A stretch of DNA of 40,298 nucleotides from Anaerolineales bacterium (GTDB lineage Bacteria; Chloroflexota; Anaerolineae; Anaerolineales; UBA4823): positions 1-40,298 of the forward strand of contig JAFGBV010000277.1 in assembly GCA_016932955.1 (NCBI GenBank), read 5' to 3'. Below, piece after piece: positions 1 to 8,108 of this stretch; position 1 is the stretch's first letter, and each line of letters starts with the position of its first letter. A program made the translations under genes and the position numbers. The notes under the pieces are model-generated. The model worked only from the letters and a program-made list of their open reading frames with translations. It made no database searches and was not told the DNA's origin.

Positions 1-10
1 AATACAAATA

Positions 11-39
11 TTGACAATATATAAATTTATCTGTATAAT
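11..39 (+). promoter_or_regulatory. consensus sigma-70 promoter of the MFS gene
   Basis: A perfect -35 box TTGACA (11-16) and a perfect -10 box TATAAT (34-39) are separated by exactly 17 bases in a very AT-rich stretch. Transcription would start near base 46 and leave a leader of about 70 bases before the ATG at 118. A GAGG Shine-Dalgarno element lies just before that start. Boxes and spacing are seen directly; activity is inferred. Confidence 0.75.
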
Positions 40-117
40 CTTTAAGGATCAGTCGGGAGAAGTTAGATATTGGGAACCTCTCGGGCAATCACTCGAAAGC
101 TTGGAAAGTGAGGCAAT

Positions 118-1404
118 ATGAGTGTCACAAGTACCACACCATTGTCAGTGGTGGGTGAACAGGTAAAAAAGAAGCCTTTGCTGAACAGCCTGATGCTGCT
201 CTTCCTCTTTGCTATGATCCTTGCCAACATCGGCGGGCAAATGTATGGCCCATTGCTGCCGCTGTACCTGAAAGACCTCGGCGCAGGTGTTGCCCAGATT
301 GGCTTATTCTTCACCCTTTCGCAGATCATCCCCCTGGCGCTGCAGATTCTCGGCGGCTGGATATCCGATTCGGTGGGTCGCTTGCGTGCGATTGCCATGG
401 GCAGCCTGGCGGGTGTATTGGCCTATGTGGCGCTGGTGCTGGCGCCTACCTGGCAGTGGCTTCTGCTGGGGTCGGCTTTCATGGCTGTTGGCGGCTCGCT
501 GGTAGGTCCTAGCTTCGATGCCTTTATCGCTGAGAATTCCACGGAAGAGAATCGCGCCCGTGTCTTTGGCATATCCCAGGCCTTGTTCATGATTGTTGCT
601 GTCGTCGGGCCGGTGTTGGGTGGTTACCTGGCTCAGAGCGGCGGGTTTAAAGTGATGCTGACGGTTGCCGCCTCTGCTTATTTCCTGGCGACCCTGATCC
701 GCATCGGTATGGCTCGCCGCGCAGCGCAGGGCCATGAAGCAAACCCACAGGCGCTTTCGCTGCAGGGGCTGAAGGCGAACCTGGGTGCCATGCTGGGCTT
801 GCTCGTTGCGGGTGGGCTGATCACGTGGATCATGATCACTGATGGCGTGCGGGATATCGCTTTTTCGTTGTCGATGAACCTGCTGCCTGTTTATGTAGAA
901 GAGATCGGTGGTCTCACCTTGCCACAGATCGGTGTGATGAACAGCATCTTTGGGCTTTGTATGATGCTGACGACCATTCCTGCGGGCTGGTTGGCGGATA
1001 AGAAAGGCGAGCGGGTAGGGATTGCGACCTCGTTCATCATCGTGGGTCTGGCGCTTTTCTTGTTGATCTTCATGCCAACGCAGAATTTTTGGCTCTATGT
1101 TTCTGGATGGGCACTGGCAGGTGTGGGTGTGGGGTTGGCTAATCCGGCTTACCAATCTCTGATCAGCAAAGCCGTTCCCCAAAAAGTGCGCGGCACTGCC
1201 TTTGGCTTGTTCAGCACCAGCCTGGGACTGGTTTCCTTGCCCTGGCCCTGGGTTGGCGGGCAGCTCTGGGAACACGTTGGCCCGCGTTTCCCCTTCATCA
1301 TCACCGCAGTTGTCTCGATCATTTCTGTTATCCCGGTGTGGCTCAAGTTCAAGCTGCCAGCAGGTGCGACCGATGAGGCGCAGCCGGCTGAATCGCAACC
1401 ATAA
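118..1404 (+). CDS. MFS family transporter
   Basis: A 428-residue integral membrane protein with about twelve hydrophobic segments, typical of the major facilitator superfamily. The loop between helices 2 and 3 carries the MFS motif A (GGWISDSVGRLRAIA, about residues 79-93). A second copy (AGWLADKKGERVG) marks the start of the C-terminal half, so both six-helix bundles are present. It should export or import a small solute across the inner membrane using an ion gradient; the substrate cannot be read from the sequence, though the layout resembles drug and sugar efflux members. The ATG at 118 has TGAGG four bases upstream and lies behind a strong promoter. It appears monocistronic, because a stable hairpin follows the stop codon. 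Confidence 0.88.
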   Translation: MSVTSTTPLSVVGEQVKKKPLLNSLMLLFLFAMILANIGGQMYGPLLPLYLKDLGAGVAQIGLFFTLSQIIPLALQILGGWISDSVGRLRAIAMGSLAGVLAYVALVLAPTWQWLLLGSAFMAVGGSLVGPSFDAFIAENSTEENRARVFGISQALFMIVAVVGPVLGGYLAQSGGFKVMLTVAASAYFLATLIRIGMARRAAQGHEANPQALSLQGLKANLGAMLGLLVAGGLITWIMITDGVRDIAFSLSMNLLPVYVEEIGGLTLPQIGVMNSIFGLCMMLTTIPAGWLADKKGERVGIATSFIIVGLALFLLIFMPTQNFWLYVSGWALAGVGVGLANPAYQSLISKAVPQKVRGTAFGLFSTSLGLVSLPWPWVGGQLWEHVGPRFPFIITAVVSIISVIPVWLKFKLPAGATDEAQPAESQP

Positions 1405-1422
1405 AACATTTTCCCTCCCCAA

Positions 1423-1459
1423 AACGAGCTGCAAGCGGGCGGACTGCTTGCGGCTCGTT
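1423..1459 (+). terminator. hairpin terminator-like structure after the MFS gene
   Basis: A 14-base-pair stem (arms 1423-1436 and 1446-1459, one G-T wobble) closes a 9-base loop 19 bases past the MFS stop codon. The arms begin AACGAGC and end GCTCGTT. No real T-run follows on the plus strand, so it may act by stem stability or protect the 3' end. The rest of 1405-1632 holds only a possible -10 box (TATACT, 1493-1498) with no convincing -35, and the ribosome binding site of the next gene. Confidence 0.55.
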
Positions 1460-1632
1460 GATTCTATCGAGTCTAAAAATTTGCTTGTGGTGTATACTGG
1501 AACCAACTGTGAATATGCGGCGTCTTATACAGCAACACCAGAGTGCATCGGGGAACATTCACGCCATACCCTGACCCTGGTGGATCTTTTACGGGAGAGT
1601 TGCTTTCATAAGTGAACTAGGAGGAAGAAGTC

Positions 1633-2847
1633 ATGTTTACCAAGCCAAGATCCCTCATCATTCTTGCAGTGCTGCTCGCGATGATCTTATTGAGCGCTTG
1701 CAACCTGCCCCAGGGACAGCCATCTACCACATCGGACCCCAATGCTTTGTACACCCAAGCAGCAATGACCGTCCAGGCCCAATTGACCCAGAACGCGGTT
1801 GGGACACCAGTTGTCATGCAACCGACCCAGACTGCGATCATCAACCAGCCGACGCAGGCGGTGAATACGCCGGTTCTGCCAACCAATACAGGCGTGCCGC
1901 CCACCCAGGCTCCGCCCCCTGCGACTCCTGTACCACCCACGGCCACTTTGGTGCCGGTGCCCTGTGACCGGGTTGCATTTGTGGAGGATGTCACTTTCCC
2001 GGATAACAGCGAGGTGGCAGCGGGGACAACCTTTGTGAAGACCTGGCGGCTGAAGAACACCGGTTCTTGCACCTGGACCTCCAGCTATGCGATTGTCTTT
2101 GATAGCGGCGATGCGATGGGAGGCCCGGCTTCGGCACAGTTGACGACGGGCACGGTTGCCCCTGGAGCAACTGTGGATGTCTCTGTGACGTTGAAAGCCC
2201 CGGATACGACGGGAACCTATCGCGGTGAGTGGGAGCTGCGCAATGCGGCGGGCGCTACTTTTGGTATTGGGGATCTGGCCAATAAAACCTTCTGGGTGCA
2301 GATCAAAGTGGTCAAGCCCACCACGCCAACCCCAACCGCCACAACAACGCCGGATATCGAGGTGGTCTTTGACTTCATTTCCCGCGGCCCCGATGCGCAA
2401 TGGCGCAATGCTACCACGACGCTGCCCTGGGGTGATCCTCCCGATGACGCAGCGGGTGTGGCGGCGGACCTGGCCAGCGGAAAGCTGGACGATGGCAAGA
2501 CTTACGATAGAATCTTGGCTACCTATCCGCAGCGGATTAACGATGGCATGATCATGGGCACTTACCCCACCTATACGGTGCACGACGGCGACCATTTCCG
2601 CGCGACCATTGGTCTGCGTAACACCTGTGACGAAGGCAAAGTCCGCTACCAGTTCAAGTACCTGGAGGGCGGCACGGAAGTGCTGGTCAACGAATGGATC
2701 GAGACTTGCGATGATAAGGTGACCAAGATCGATATTGACCTCTCCTTCCTGAGCGGGAAGACGGTGCAGTTCATCCTGGTGGTGAAAGCAGATGGAGAAC
2801 CCAATGACGACCTGGCCTATTGGGCGGCTCCACGAATCGAACGCTAG
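1633..2847 (+). CDS. lipoprotein with NBR1-type Ig-like domain
   Basis: A 404-residue exported lipoprotein. The N-terminus is a signal peptide ending in a lipobox (LLSAC, lipidated Cys23). A stalk of about 85 residues follows, rich in Thr, Pro and Gln. Residues about 115-225 match the NBR1-type Ig-like domain (N_BRCA1_IG family): a TFVKTWRLKNTG strand, a TWTSSY tryptophan motif and a TGTYRGEW strand. The C-terminal 170 residues form a second, unrecognised beta-rich domain with a cysteine pair (NTCDEGK, IETCDDK). It should sit on the outer face of the membrane as a binding or scaffold protein; the ligand is unknown. AGGAGG lies eight bases before the ATG. The stalk motif and Ig domain are shared with the next gene, so the two are probably duplicates. 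Confidence 0.85.
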   Translation: MFTKPRSLIILAVLLAMILLSACNLPQGQPSTTSDPNALYTQAAMTVQAQLTQNAVGTPVVMQPTQTAIINQPTQAVNTPVLPTNTGVPPTQAPPPATPVPPTATLVPVPCDRVAFVEDVTFPDNSEVAAGTTFVKTWRLKNTGSCTWTSSYAIVFDSGDAMGGPASAQLTTGTVAPGATVDVSVTLKAPDTTGTYRGEWELRNAAGATFGIGDLANKTFWVQIKVVKPTTPTPTATTTPDIEVVFDFISRGPDAQWRNATTTLPWGDPPDDAAGVAADLASGKLDDGKTYDRILATYPQRINDGMIMGTYPTYTVHDGDHFRATIGLRNTCDEGKVRYQFKYLEGGTEVLVNEWIETCDDKVTKIDIDLSFLSGKTVQFILVVKADGEPNDDLAYWAAPRIER

Positions 2848-2924
2848 TCACTGCCTACCGTGTGATAGGTGAGCGAGAACATCCTCCCAGGTTACCCATC
2901 TCGCGGTGGATACAAAAATAAATT

Positions 2925-2970
2925 GGCGGCGGGTAAGCCGTGGTATGATTACCACGGTGAACCTGCCGCC
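2925..2970 (+). other. long interrupted hairpin between the lipoprotein genes
   Basis: An outer 9-pair stem (2925-2933 with 2962-2970, GGCGGCGGG against CCTGCCGCC, one G-T) encloses a symmetric 4x4 internal loop. Inside it is an 8-pair stem (CCGTGGTA 2938-2945, TACCACGG 2950-2957) with a TGAT loop. It lies 77 bases past the first lipoprotein stop and 81 before the second start, and no T-run follows. It could be a terminator, an mRNA stability element or a 5' leader structure. Nothing else is recognisable in 2848-3051 except the ribosome binding site. Confidence 0.55.
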
Positions 2971-3051
2971 CGCTGTCATTCTGCACTCACGGCATTGCGC
3001 AGTACTATCAGTACCAGTGCAGAAGAACGCAAAAAGACGATAGGAGTAAAA

Positions 3052-4119
3052 ATGTTGTCAAAGATCAATCTTTCCATCCTGGTGGTGTTGGCGTTATCTC
3101 TGATGCTGGCAGCTTGTGAGTCAAAAAGCGCTGAGCAACCCACCGCAACCACCGATCCAAATGCTGTTTACACTGCGGCTGCGCAAACAGCCGACGCTCG
3201 TCTGACCGAAATTGCTCAGACCACCCCCTCGCCCACGCCTGAGACGCCTACTGCTACCCCCGATGCGGCGCAAACTGTCTCCGCACAGACTGCTGAGGCG
3301 TTGCTCACCCAGGTAGCCCAGCTTTCTGAAACCCCGGCATCTAGTCCTACGACCACGACTGCACCAGTCGTGCTTGCGGCTGAACGGGCTGAGTTTGTTC
3401 TCGATGTGACCATTCCAGATGGCACCGATCTCGAACCGGGCGCCTCGTTCGAGAAAACCTGGCGTCTCAAGAACGGCGGAACCTCCACCTGGACAACGGA
3501 CTATAAGCTCACTTTTATCAGCGGAGATCAGATGGGCACGCTTACCTCCGTCTCTTTGCCCAATGCAGTTGCCCCTGGCGAGACGGTGGATATCTCTGTC
3601 GATCTGGTGGCTCCCACAGCAGCGGGGCGTTACCGAGGTTATTGGAAGATGGCAAATTCTACCGGGCAGTTGTTCGAATCATCTATCTATGTTGAGATTG
3701 ATGTGGTGGGTGAAGGTGGTACGGATGCCACGCCTACTCCGTCGCCGACAGGAGGGGTGGTTGCCACCCCAACGCCCACAGCAACGGGCAGCAGTGGCGT
3801 GGTCAGCAATCTCTCTATGGCGGTCGATGCGCCGTCTTATGCCGGAACCTGCCCGCACCTGCTCACATTTTCGGCTACATTCACTGTCAATCAGGATGTC
3901 ACCCTGGACTATGAGCTTGAGGCGGGCTCTGATACGCCCGGCTTTGAATTTAACCTGCCGGGTGCACAAACCGCTACCTTTAGCGCTGGCACCTACACGC
4001 TCTCTTTCCCGCTGGAGATCGGCGCTTCGGTGAGCGGGGGGTGGGTGCGATTACACTTCACTGCACCGGTGGATATCACGTCTAGCAAGGCCACTTTTGA
4101 CCTCACCTGCCAACAGTGA
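3052..4119 (+). CDS. lipoprotein with NBR1-type Ig-like domain, paralogue of the preceding gene
   Basis: A 355-residue lipoprotein with signal peptide and lipobox (LAAC, Cys22). The reading frame is open further upstream, but TAGGAG at 3041-3046, six bases before ATG 3052, and the perfect signal peptide fix the start. The stalk contains two copies of a motif also found once in the neighbour (roughly A-QT-AxLTxxAQ). Residues about 107-220 form the NBR1-type Ig-like domain (FEKTWRLKNGG, STWTTDY, AGRYRGYW). After a second Pro/Thr/Gly linker, about 100 C-terminal residues look like another beta-sandwich. It is expected to be anchored outside the membrane. The role is unknown; a cell-surface adhesion or binding function is only a guess. 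Confidence 0.85.
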   Translation: MLSKINLSILVVLALSLMLAACESKSAEQPTATTDPNAVYTAAAQTADARLTEIAQTTPSPTPETPTATPDAAQTVSAQTAEALLTQVAQLSETPASSPTTTTAPVVLAAERAEFVLDVTIPDGTDLEPGASFEKTWRLKNGGTSTWTTDYKLTFISGDQMGTLTSVSLPNAVAPGETVDISVDLVAPTAAGRYRGYWKMANSTGQLFESSIYVEIDVVGEGGTDATPTPSPTGGVVATPTPTATGSSGVVSNLSMAVDAPSYAGTCPHLLTFSATFTVNQDVTLDYELEAGSDTPGFEFNLPGAQTATFSAGTYTLSFPLEIGASVSGGWVRLHFTAPVDITSSKATFDLTCQQ

Positions 4120-4123
4120 GGCA

Positions 4124-5278
4124 ATGGAGCTGGTTGAGGCCATCAAAGCAGAGGCGCTCCGCCTGGGTTTTTCCCTGGTGGGTATCACCACGCCTGATCC
4201 GCTGCCGCACTTTGATGTTTACGAGGCCTGGCTGAAGGCCGGGCGAAATGCTGGGATGGCTTACCTGGCAAGCGGATCAGCGCGGCAGCGTCGCGCCGAT
4301 CCGCGCCATATCTTACCCGATTGCCGTTCGATTCTGGTATTAGCAATTCGCTATCCGGCCTCCTCCTTTAAGGATATGCTCGATCAATACCCTGGGCAGG
4401 CAGGCCGCGTGGCCTCCTATGCCTGGGGTGATGATTATCATCTTGTTATTCCCGGGCGGCTGGAAGCACTCGTGCAATTCATCTCGGCTCAAGTGGGCTA
4501 TTCAGTTGCTCATCGCATCTATACCGATAGCGGCCCTTTGCTGGAACGCGAGCTAGCGATGCGCGCCGGCTTGGGGTGGATTGGGAAGAACACTTGCCTG
4601 ATTCACCCGCACCTGGGCTCGTATTTCTTTCTGGCTGAGATCTTGCTGGGGATTGATCTTCCTCCAGATCCGCCGTTTACGGTCGATCGTTGTGGAACAT
4701 GCCAGCGATGCCTGGTTGCATGCCCAACAGGTTGTATTTTGCCAGACCGCACCCTGGATGCTGGACGTTGCATCTCTTACCTGACGATCGAGCATAAAGG
4801 CAGTATTCCGGCAGATCTCCGCCCACTCATCGGGGAATGGGTCTTTGGCTGTGATATCTGCCAGCAGGTTTGCCCATGGAATAGCCGTTTTGCGCAGCCA
4901 GATGGCGATCCGTCTTTTGCGCCTCGCCAGGGGATCGCTCTGCCCGACTTGGTGCAGGAGTTGAGCCTGGAGCAGGATGCATTCAGCCGAAAATTCAAGA
5001 ACAGCCCGCTGAAGCGCGCCCGCCGGAGGGGATACTTGCGCAATGTGGCAACTGCGCTGGGAAACTCTGCCGGTGCGGAAGAGACTGAGGCAGTAGCGAT
5101 AGCTGCCCTCAGGCAGGCATTACAGGATGCTGAGCCATTGGTGCGCGGTCACGCTGCCTGGGCTTTGGGACAGTTCGATAGGAACGCGGCACGCCAGGCC
5201 CTCCGATCTGCGCAAGCAAGCGAGCAAGACCCTGCAGTGTTGGCTGAGATACGTCAGGCATTATCAGACGTGAATTAA
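4124..5278 (+). CDS. queG: epoxyqueuosine reductase QueG
   Basis: Catalyses the last step of queuosine synthesis, reducing epoxyqueuosine to queuosine in tRNA wobble position 34 with cobalamin and two [4Fe-4S] clusters. The 384-residue protein has the expected order. An N-terminal cobalamin-binding reductase domain contains the active-site stretch YTDSGPLLERELA (Asp135). A ferredoxin-like region follows with clusters C190-x2-C193-x2-C196-x3-C200 and C243-x2-C246-x3-C250-P. A C-terminal HEAT-type tail (about 285-380, PLVRGHAAWALGQ) contacts tRNA. The frame stays open upstream to a TTG at 4097, but ATG 4124 gives the usual family N-terminus and starts only 4 bases past the lipoprotein stop with GAGG close by. 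Linkage to the lipoprotein gene is probably positional only. Confidence 0.93.
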   Translation: MELVEAIKAEALRLGFSLVGITTPDPLPHFDVYEAWLKAGRNAGMAYLASGSARQRRADPRHILPDCRSILVLAIRYPASSFKDMLDQYPGQAGRVASYAWGDDYHLVIPGRLEALVQFISAQVGYSVAHRIYTDSGPLLERELAMRAGLGWIGKNTCLIHPHLGSYFFLAEILLGIDLPPDPPFTVDRCGTCQRCLVACPTGCILPDRTLDAGRCISYLTIEHKGSIPADLRPLIGEWVFGCDICQQVCPWNSRFAQPDGDPSFAPRQGIALPDLVQELSLEQDAFSRKFKNSPLKRARRRGYLRNVATALGNSAGAEETEAVAIAALRQALQDAEPLVRGHAAWALGQFDRNAARQALRSAQASEQDPAVLAEIRQALSDVN

Positions 5279-5322
5279 GGTTAATGGAAATTGGTGACTT
5301 TCTAACAGTTCTAAGTGTGAAG

Positions 5323-5351
5323 TTCTCAATTCGGCATTTTTCTGATACACT
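5323..5351 (+). promoter_or_regulatory. candidate dnaX promoter, possibly leaderless
   Basis: TTCTCA (5323-5328) and TACACT (5346-5351) are 17 bases apart, each matching the consensus at four of six bases. The -10 box ends only six bases before the dnaX ATG at 5358, and no Shine-Dalgarno element is visible. Transcription would therefore begin at or next to the start codon. Confidence 0.45.
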
Positions 5352-5357
5352 CTAAGT

Positions 5358-6938
5358 ATGCCTCAAGCGTTATATCGTAAATGGAGACCGATCCATTGGG
5401 ATCAAGTGATTGGGCAGCCGCATGTGGTACAGACCTTGCGCAACGCCATCGCTGCCAACCGCATTGCCCATGCCTATTTATTTGCCGGGCCACGCGGCAC
5501 AGGCAAAACGACTGCCGCTCGTTTGCTGGCGAAGGCAGTCAATTGCTTGGATGAGAATCTGGCAGAGCGCCCCTGTAATCGCTGCGAGCATTGTCTGGCT
5601 GTGAACCAGGGCCGCTTTCTGGACCTGATCGAGATCGATGCTGCATCGAACACAAGCGTAGATGATGTGCGCGATCTGCGGGAAAAGATCAACTTTACCC
5701 CTAACCTGGGGCGCTTCAAAGTGTATATTGTTGACGAAGTTCACATGCTGTCTACAGCTGCCTTCAATGCGCTCCTGAAGACATTGGAAGAGCCCCCAGC
5801 CCACGCTATTTTCGTTCTTGCCACTACAGAAGTGCATAAGATTCCACCCACGGTGCTATCTCGCTGCCAGCGCCACGAGTTTCGCCGCATCCCGGTGGCG
5901 GAAATTGTGGCTTACCTGCAGGTGCTCGCTAAGGGTGAGAATATCCAGGTGGAGCCTGAAGCATTGACCTTGATCGCACGCCAGGCTACTGGAGCCATGC
6001 GGGATGCAATCTCCCTCCTGGATCAACTCGCCTCCTGCGGGTTGCCGGTGACGCTGGAGATGGCGCAGAGTGTACTAGGCACTGCGACCAGCCAGGCAGT
6101 ATTAGGGGTCTTGGAGGCCTTGCTTGCAGGCGACTCGGCGGCCGGCCTGGATGTGATCCACCGCGCCCTGGATGCGGGCAGCGACCCGCGCCAGTTTGCC
6201 CGTCAAGTTGTTGAATACCTGCGCAATCTGCTCTTGATCAGTATGGGCAATGCTGCTCAGGTGGATACGGCGACCGAGACACGCGTCCAAATGGCGCGCC
6301 ATGCCCAGGCGCTGGGAGTACCAGGCATATTGCGCTTGATTCAATTATTTAATCAAGCCGCGGTGGATTCCCGCCCGGGCTGGCAGCCCGCTCTGCCTCT
6401 GGAAATGGCTTACATTGAAGCAGTGCTTCCTACCGCTGCGCCGCTTGCCGTAGATGCTGCCCCTGTTGCAGCGCAGAGGAAGCGGGTGGCAGTGGAAAAA
6501 AGCACCCCGGCTGAAGAAAAGCCTGCTGCCCAGCCTCTGGTACCCGAAGTCGAATCCGAGCTTCCGGCGGAGGAAATCGCTCCGGTGGATGCCTCGGCAA
6601 ACCAGCTTATAAACGATCAATGGCGTAAGATCCTTGCAGCAGTACGCCAGCAGGATCCTCAACTATATGGCTTGATCAATTCATGTAGGGCAAAGTTGTT
6701 GCGCGATAATGTTTTATTTCTCACCTTTGCCAGTGACGTTTTGCAGGCGAAGATGGAGAAAGCGGAGAACGTACGCATCCTTCAGGATGTGTTGCGCCAG
6801 TTGCTTGAAATGGAAATCATCATCCGTTGCCAGGTAGTTACCGGGAAACGCAGCTCGCCGCCGCCCGATGTGGATAGCGACGGCATGGTGGCTGCTGCCG
6901 TGCGCGACCTGGGCGGCGAAATTGTGGATGTGCAATAA
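5358..6938 (+). CDS. dnaX: DNA polymerase III subunit gamma/tau
   Basis: Motor subunit of the clamp loader, which opens the sliding clamp and organises the replisome. The 526-residue protein opens with the family signature ALYRKWRP. It then has Walker A GPRGTGKTT (44-52), a zinc module (C63, C73, C76, C79), Walker B with the VDEVHM box, and the SRC arginine-finger motif. The collar domain III runs to about residue 370. A Pro/Ala/Glu-rich linker and a conserved C-terminal tau-like domain (about 415-526) follow. The order dnaX-ybaB-recR is widely conserved in bacteria. An A6G run at codons 380-382 could allow slippage into a nearby stop and so a gamma-like short form; this is speculative. No Shine-Dalgarno is seen, and the promoter lies just upstream. 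Confidence 0.96.
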   Translation: MPQALYRKWRPIHWDQVIGQPHVVQTLRNAIAANRIAHAYLFAGPRGTGKTTAARLLAKAVNCLDENLAERPCNRCEHCLAVNQGRFLDLIEIDAASNTSVDDVRDLREKINFTPNLGRFKVYIVDEVHMLSTAAFNALLKTLEEPPAHAIFVLATTEVHKIPPTVLSRCQRHEFRRIPVAEIVAYLQVLAKGENIQVEPEALTLIARQATGAMRDAISLLDQLASCGLPVTLEMAQSVLGTATSQAVLGVLEALLAGDSAAGLDVIHRALDAGSDPRQFARQVVEYLRNLLLISMGNAAQVDTATETRVQMARHAQALGVPGILRLIQLFNQAAVDSRPGWQPALPLEMAYIEAVLPTAAPLAVDAAPVAAQRKRVAVEKSTPAEEKPAAQPLVPEVESELPAEEIAPVDASANQLINDQWRKILAAVRQQDPQLYGLINSCRAKLLRDNVLFLTFASDVLQAKMEKAENVRILQDVLRQLLEMEIIIRCQVVTGKRSSPPPDVDSDGMVAAAVRDLGGEIVDVQ

Positions 6939-6956
6939 TTGATCGTGGAGGTTAGT

Positions 6957-7280
6957 ATGGCAAAAGGTTTTAACGCGCCCAAGAAGAACCCGATGGGGAT
7001 GATGCAGCAGATTCAGAAACTCCAGGAACAGTTACACCAGGCACAGGATCAGTTGGCTTTGGAAACTGTGGAATACAGCGCCGGTGGAGGCGCGATCAAG
7101 GTGGTGATGACTGGGGATCAGCACTGCCAATCTGTGGTGATGGATCCGGAGTTGCTTAAGGAAGGTGATGCGGAAATGCTCCAAGATCTCATCCTGACTG
7201 CGGTCAATGGCGCCCTGGATGCCTCGCGCGCGCTGGCTTCTGAGCGGCTTGGCCCCATGGCAAGCGGTTTGCCATTCTAA
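6957..7280 (+). CDS. ybaB: nucleoid-associated protein, YbaB/EbfC family
   Basis: A 107-residue DNA-binding protein of the YbaB/EbfC family, which forms dimers shaped like tweezers and binds the nucleoid. Visible family features are the Met/Gln-rich first helix (MGMMQQIQKLQEQL), the central strand pair with GGGAIKVVMTGD, and the C-terminal helix with the ALDASR stretch. A possible TTG start lies at 6939, but ATG 6957 has GTGGAG six bases upstream and gives the family-typical N-terminus. It sits between dnaX and recR with short gaps (18 and 4 bases), so the three are very likely one transcript. Confidence 0.93.
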   Translation: MAKGFNAPKKNPMGMMQQIQKLQEQLHQAQDQLALETVEYSAGGGAIKVVMTGDQHCQSVVMDPELLKEGDAEMLQDLILTAVNGALDASRALASERLGPMASGLPF

Positions 7281-7284
7281 GGAT

Positions 7285-7890
7285 ATGATTTTACCGACAC
7301 CTGTTCTGAACCTGATCAATGCGCTTTCGCGCCTGCCTGGTATCGGCCCCAAGACTGCCTCGCGGCTGGCTTTCTATCTTTTGAACGCCCCACAGGATGT
7401 CAGCCTGGACCTGGCAAACGCTTTGTTTGCCTTGCAAACAGGCACCGCGGACTGCCAGATTTGTTTCAATATCACGGCTGCAGGGCAAAGTGTGTGCGAT
7501 ATTTGTGCCAACCCGGCGCGTGATGGGCGCGTAGTGTGTGTGGTTGAAGAGCCTTTGGATGTGCTGGCCCTGGAGCGCATCGGCGCCTACCAGGGACGTT
7601 ACCATGTGCTAAGAGGGGCATTATCTCCAATCGAGGGAATTGGCCCCGATGATTTGCGCATTAGTGAGCTCATGGCGCGCGTGCGTGCAGGCGGTATAGA
7701 AGAGATCATCCTGGCGACCAATCCTAGCATGGAGGGTGATGCTACTGCGATGTACTTGCAGCAGCAGTTGATCCCATTGGGGGTGCAGGTCACCCGCTTG
7801 GCGCGCGGTCTGCCAATGGGCGGAGATCTGGAGTATGCCGATCAAAGCACGCTGTTGCGTGCGCTGATGGGCCGGCAACCAATGGGATAA
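7285..7890 (+). CDS. recR: recombination mediator protein RecR
   Basis: Works with RecF and RecO to load RecA onto gapped single-stranded DNA. The 201-residue length is normal. It has an N-terminal helix-hairpin-helix (LSRLPGIGPKTASRLAF, about 15-31), a C4 zinc finger (C57, C60, C71, C74) and a TOPRIM domain beginning VCVVEEP with the ATNPSMEGDAT stretch. The C-terminal RLARGLPMGGDLEYAD (Walker B-like) motif is also present. The frame is open upstream into ybaB, but ATG 7285 lies four bases past the ybaB stop. TAAGGA, overlapping that stop codon, serves as ribosome binding site and suggests translational coupling. Confidence 0.96.
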   Translation: MILPTPVLNLINALSRLPGIGPKTASRLAFYLLNAPQDVSLDLANALFALQTGTADCQICFNITAAGQSVCDICANPARDGRVVCVVEEPLDVLALERIGAYQGRYHVLRGALSPIEGIGPDDLRISELMARVRAGGIEEIILATNPSMEGDATAMYLQQQLIPLGVQVTRLARGLPMGGDLEYADQSTLLRALMGRQPMG

Positions 7891-7990
7891 CGGTTTCGTC
7901 GAATCTATTCCACAGAATCTCCCGCTTTGGGGGCATTCAGAGGTTTTTAGACAGCAATCTTTTTATCCATCTCTCCCGATTCCGCTGATC

Positions 7991-8017
7991 TTGCAATCCT
8001 GAAAGTTGTGGTAAAAT
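7991..8017 (+). promoter_or_regulatory. candidate promoter of the tRNA-Arg gene
   Basis: TAAAAT at 8012-8017 lies 12 bases before the mature 5' end of the tRNA. The best -35 candidate is TTGCAA (7991-7996), with a short 15-base spacer. The rest of the recR-tRNA gap (7891-7990) shows no clear gene or terminator. Confidence 0.45.
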
Positions 8018-8029
8018 AGTGCCCGCAAT

Positions 8030-8106
8030 GCCCGCGTAGCTCAGTGGATTAGAGCATTTGCTTGCGGAGCAAAGGGTCGCGTGTTCGAGTCGCGCCGCGG
8101 GCGCCA
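8030..8106 (+). tRNA. tRNA-Arg, anticodon GCG
   Basis: A complete cloverleaf of 77 bases with encoded CCA. The acceptor stem is GCCCGCG with CGCGGGC, and the D arm is GCTC/GAGC with a 9-base loop. The anticodon stem is TTTGC/GCAAA closing loop TTGCGGA. The variable loop is GGGTC, and the T arm is GCGTG-TTCGAGT-CGCGC with one G-T pair. The discriminator is G73. The anticodon is GCG, decoding CGC and, by wobble, CGU as arginine. C35 and A20 are the classical arginine identity bases and both are present. Most bacteria use ACG (modified to ICG) for this box, so GCG is unusual. Confidence 0.95.
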
Positions 8107-8108
8107 GC

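Noticed and set aside
304..1506. 400-residue open frame on the minus strand opposite the MFS gene
   Set aside because: It is a shadow of the MFS gene: it lacks recognisable domains, is unusually rich in Gln, Arg and His, and overlaps a clear membrane protein and a terminator.
1687..2595. 302-residue minus-strand frame inside the first lipoprotein
   Set aside because: Composition is Arg/Gly/His-rich and without motifs; the plus-strand gene has a signal peptide, lipobox, ribosome binding site and recognised domain.
4097..4123. Upstream TTG as the start of queG
   Set aside because: It adds nine residues outside the family N-terminus and would overlap the lipoprotein gene; ATG 4124 fits better.
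5279..5357. Possible 4.5S SRP RNA gene upstream of dnaX, where it occurs in some bacteria
   Set aside because: The gap is only 79 bases and lacks the conserved GGAA-loop and GGAAGCAG motifs of SRP RNA.
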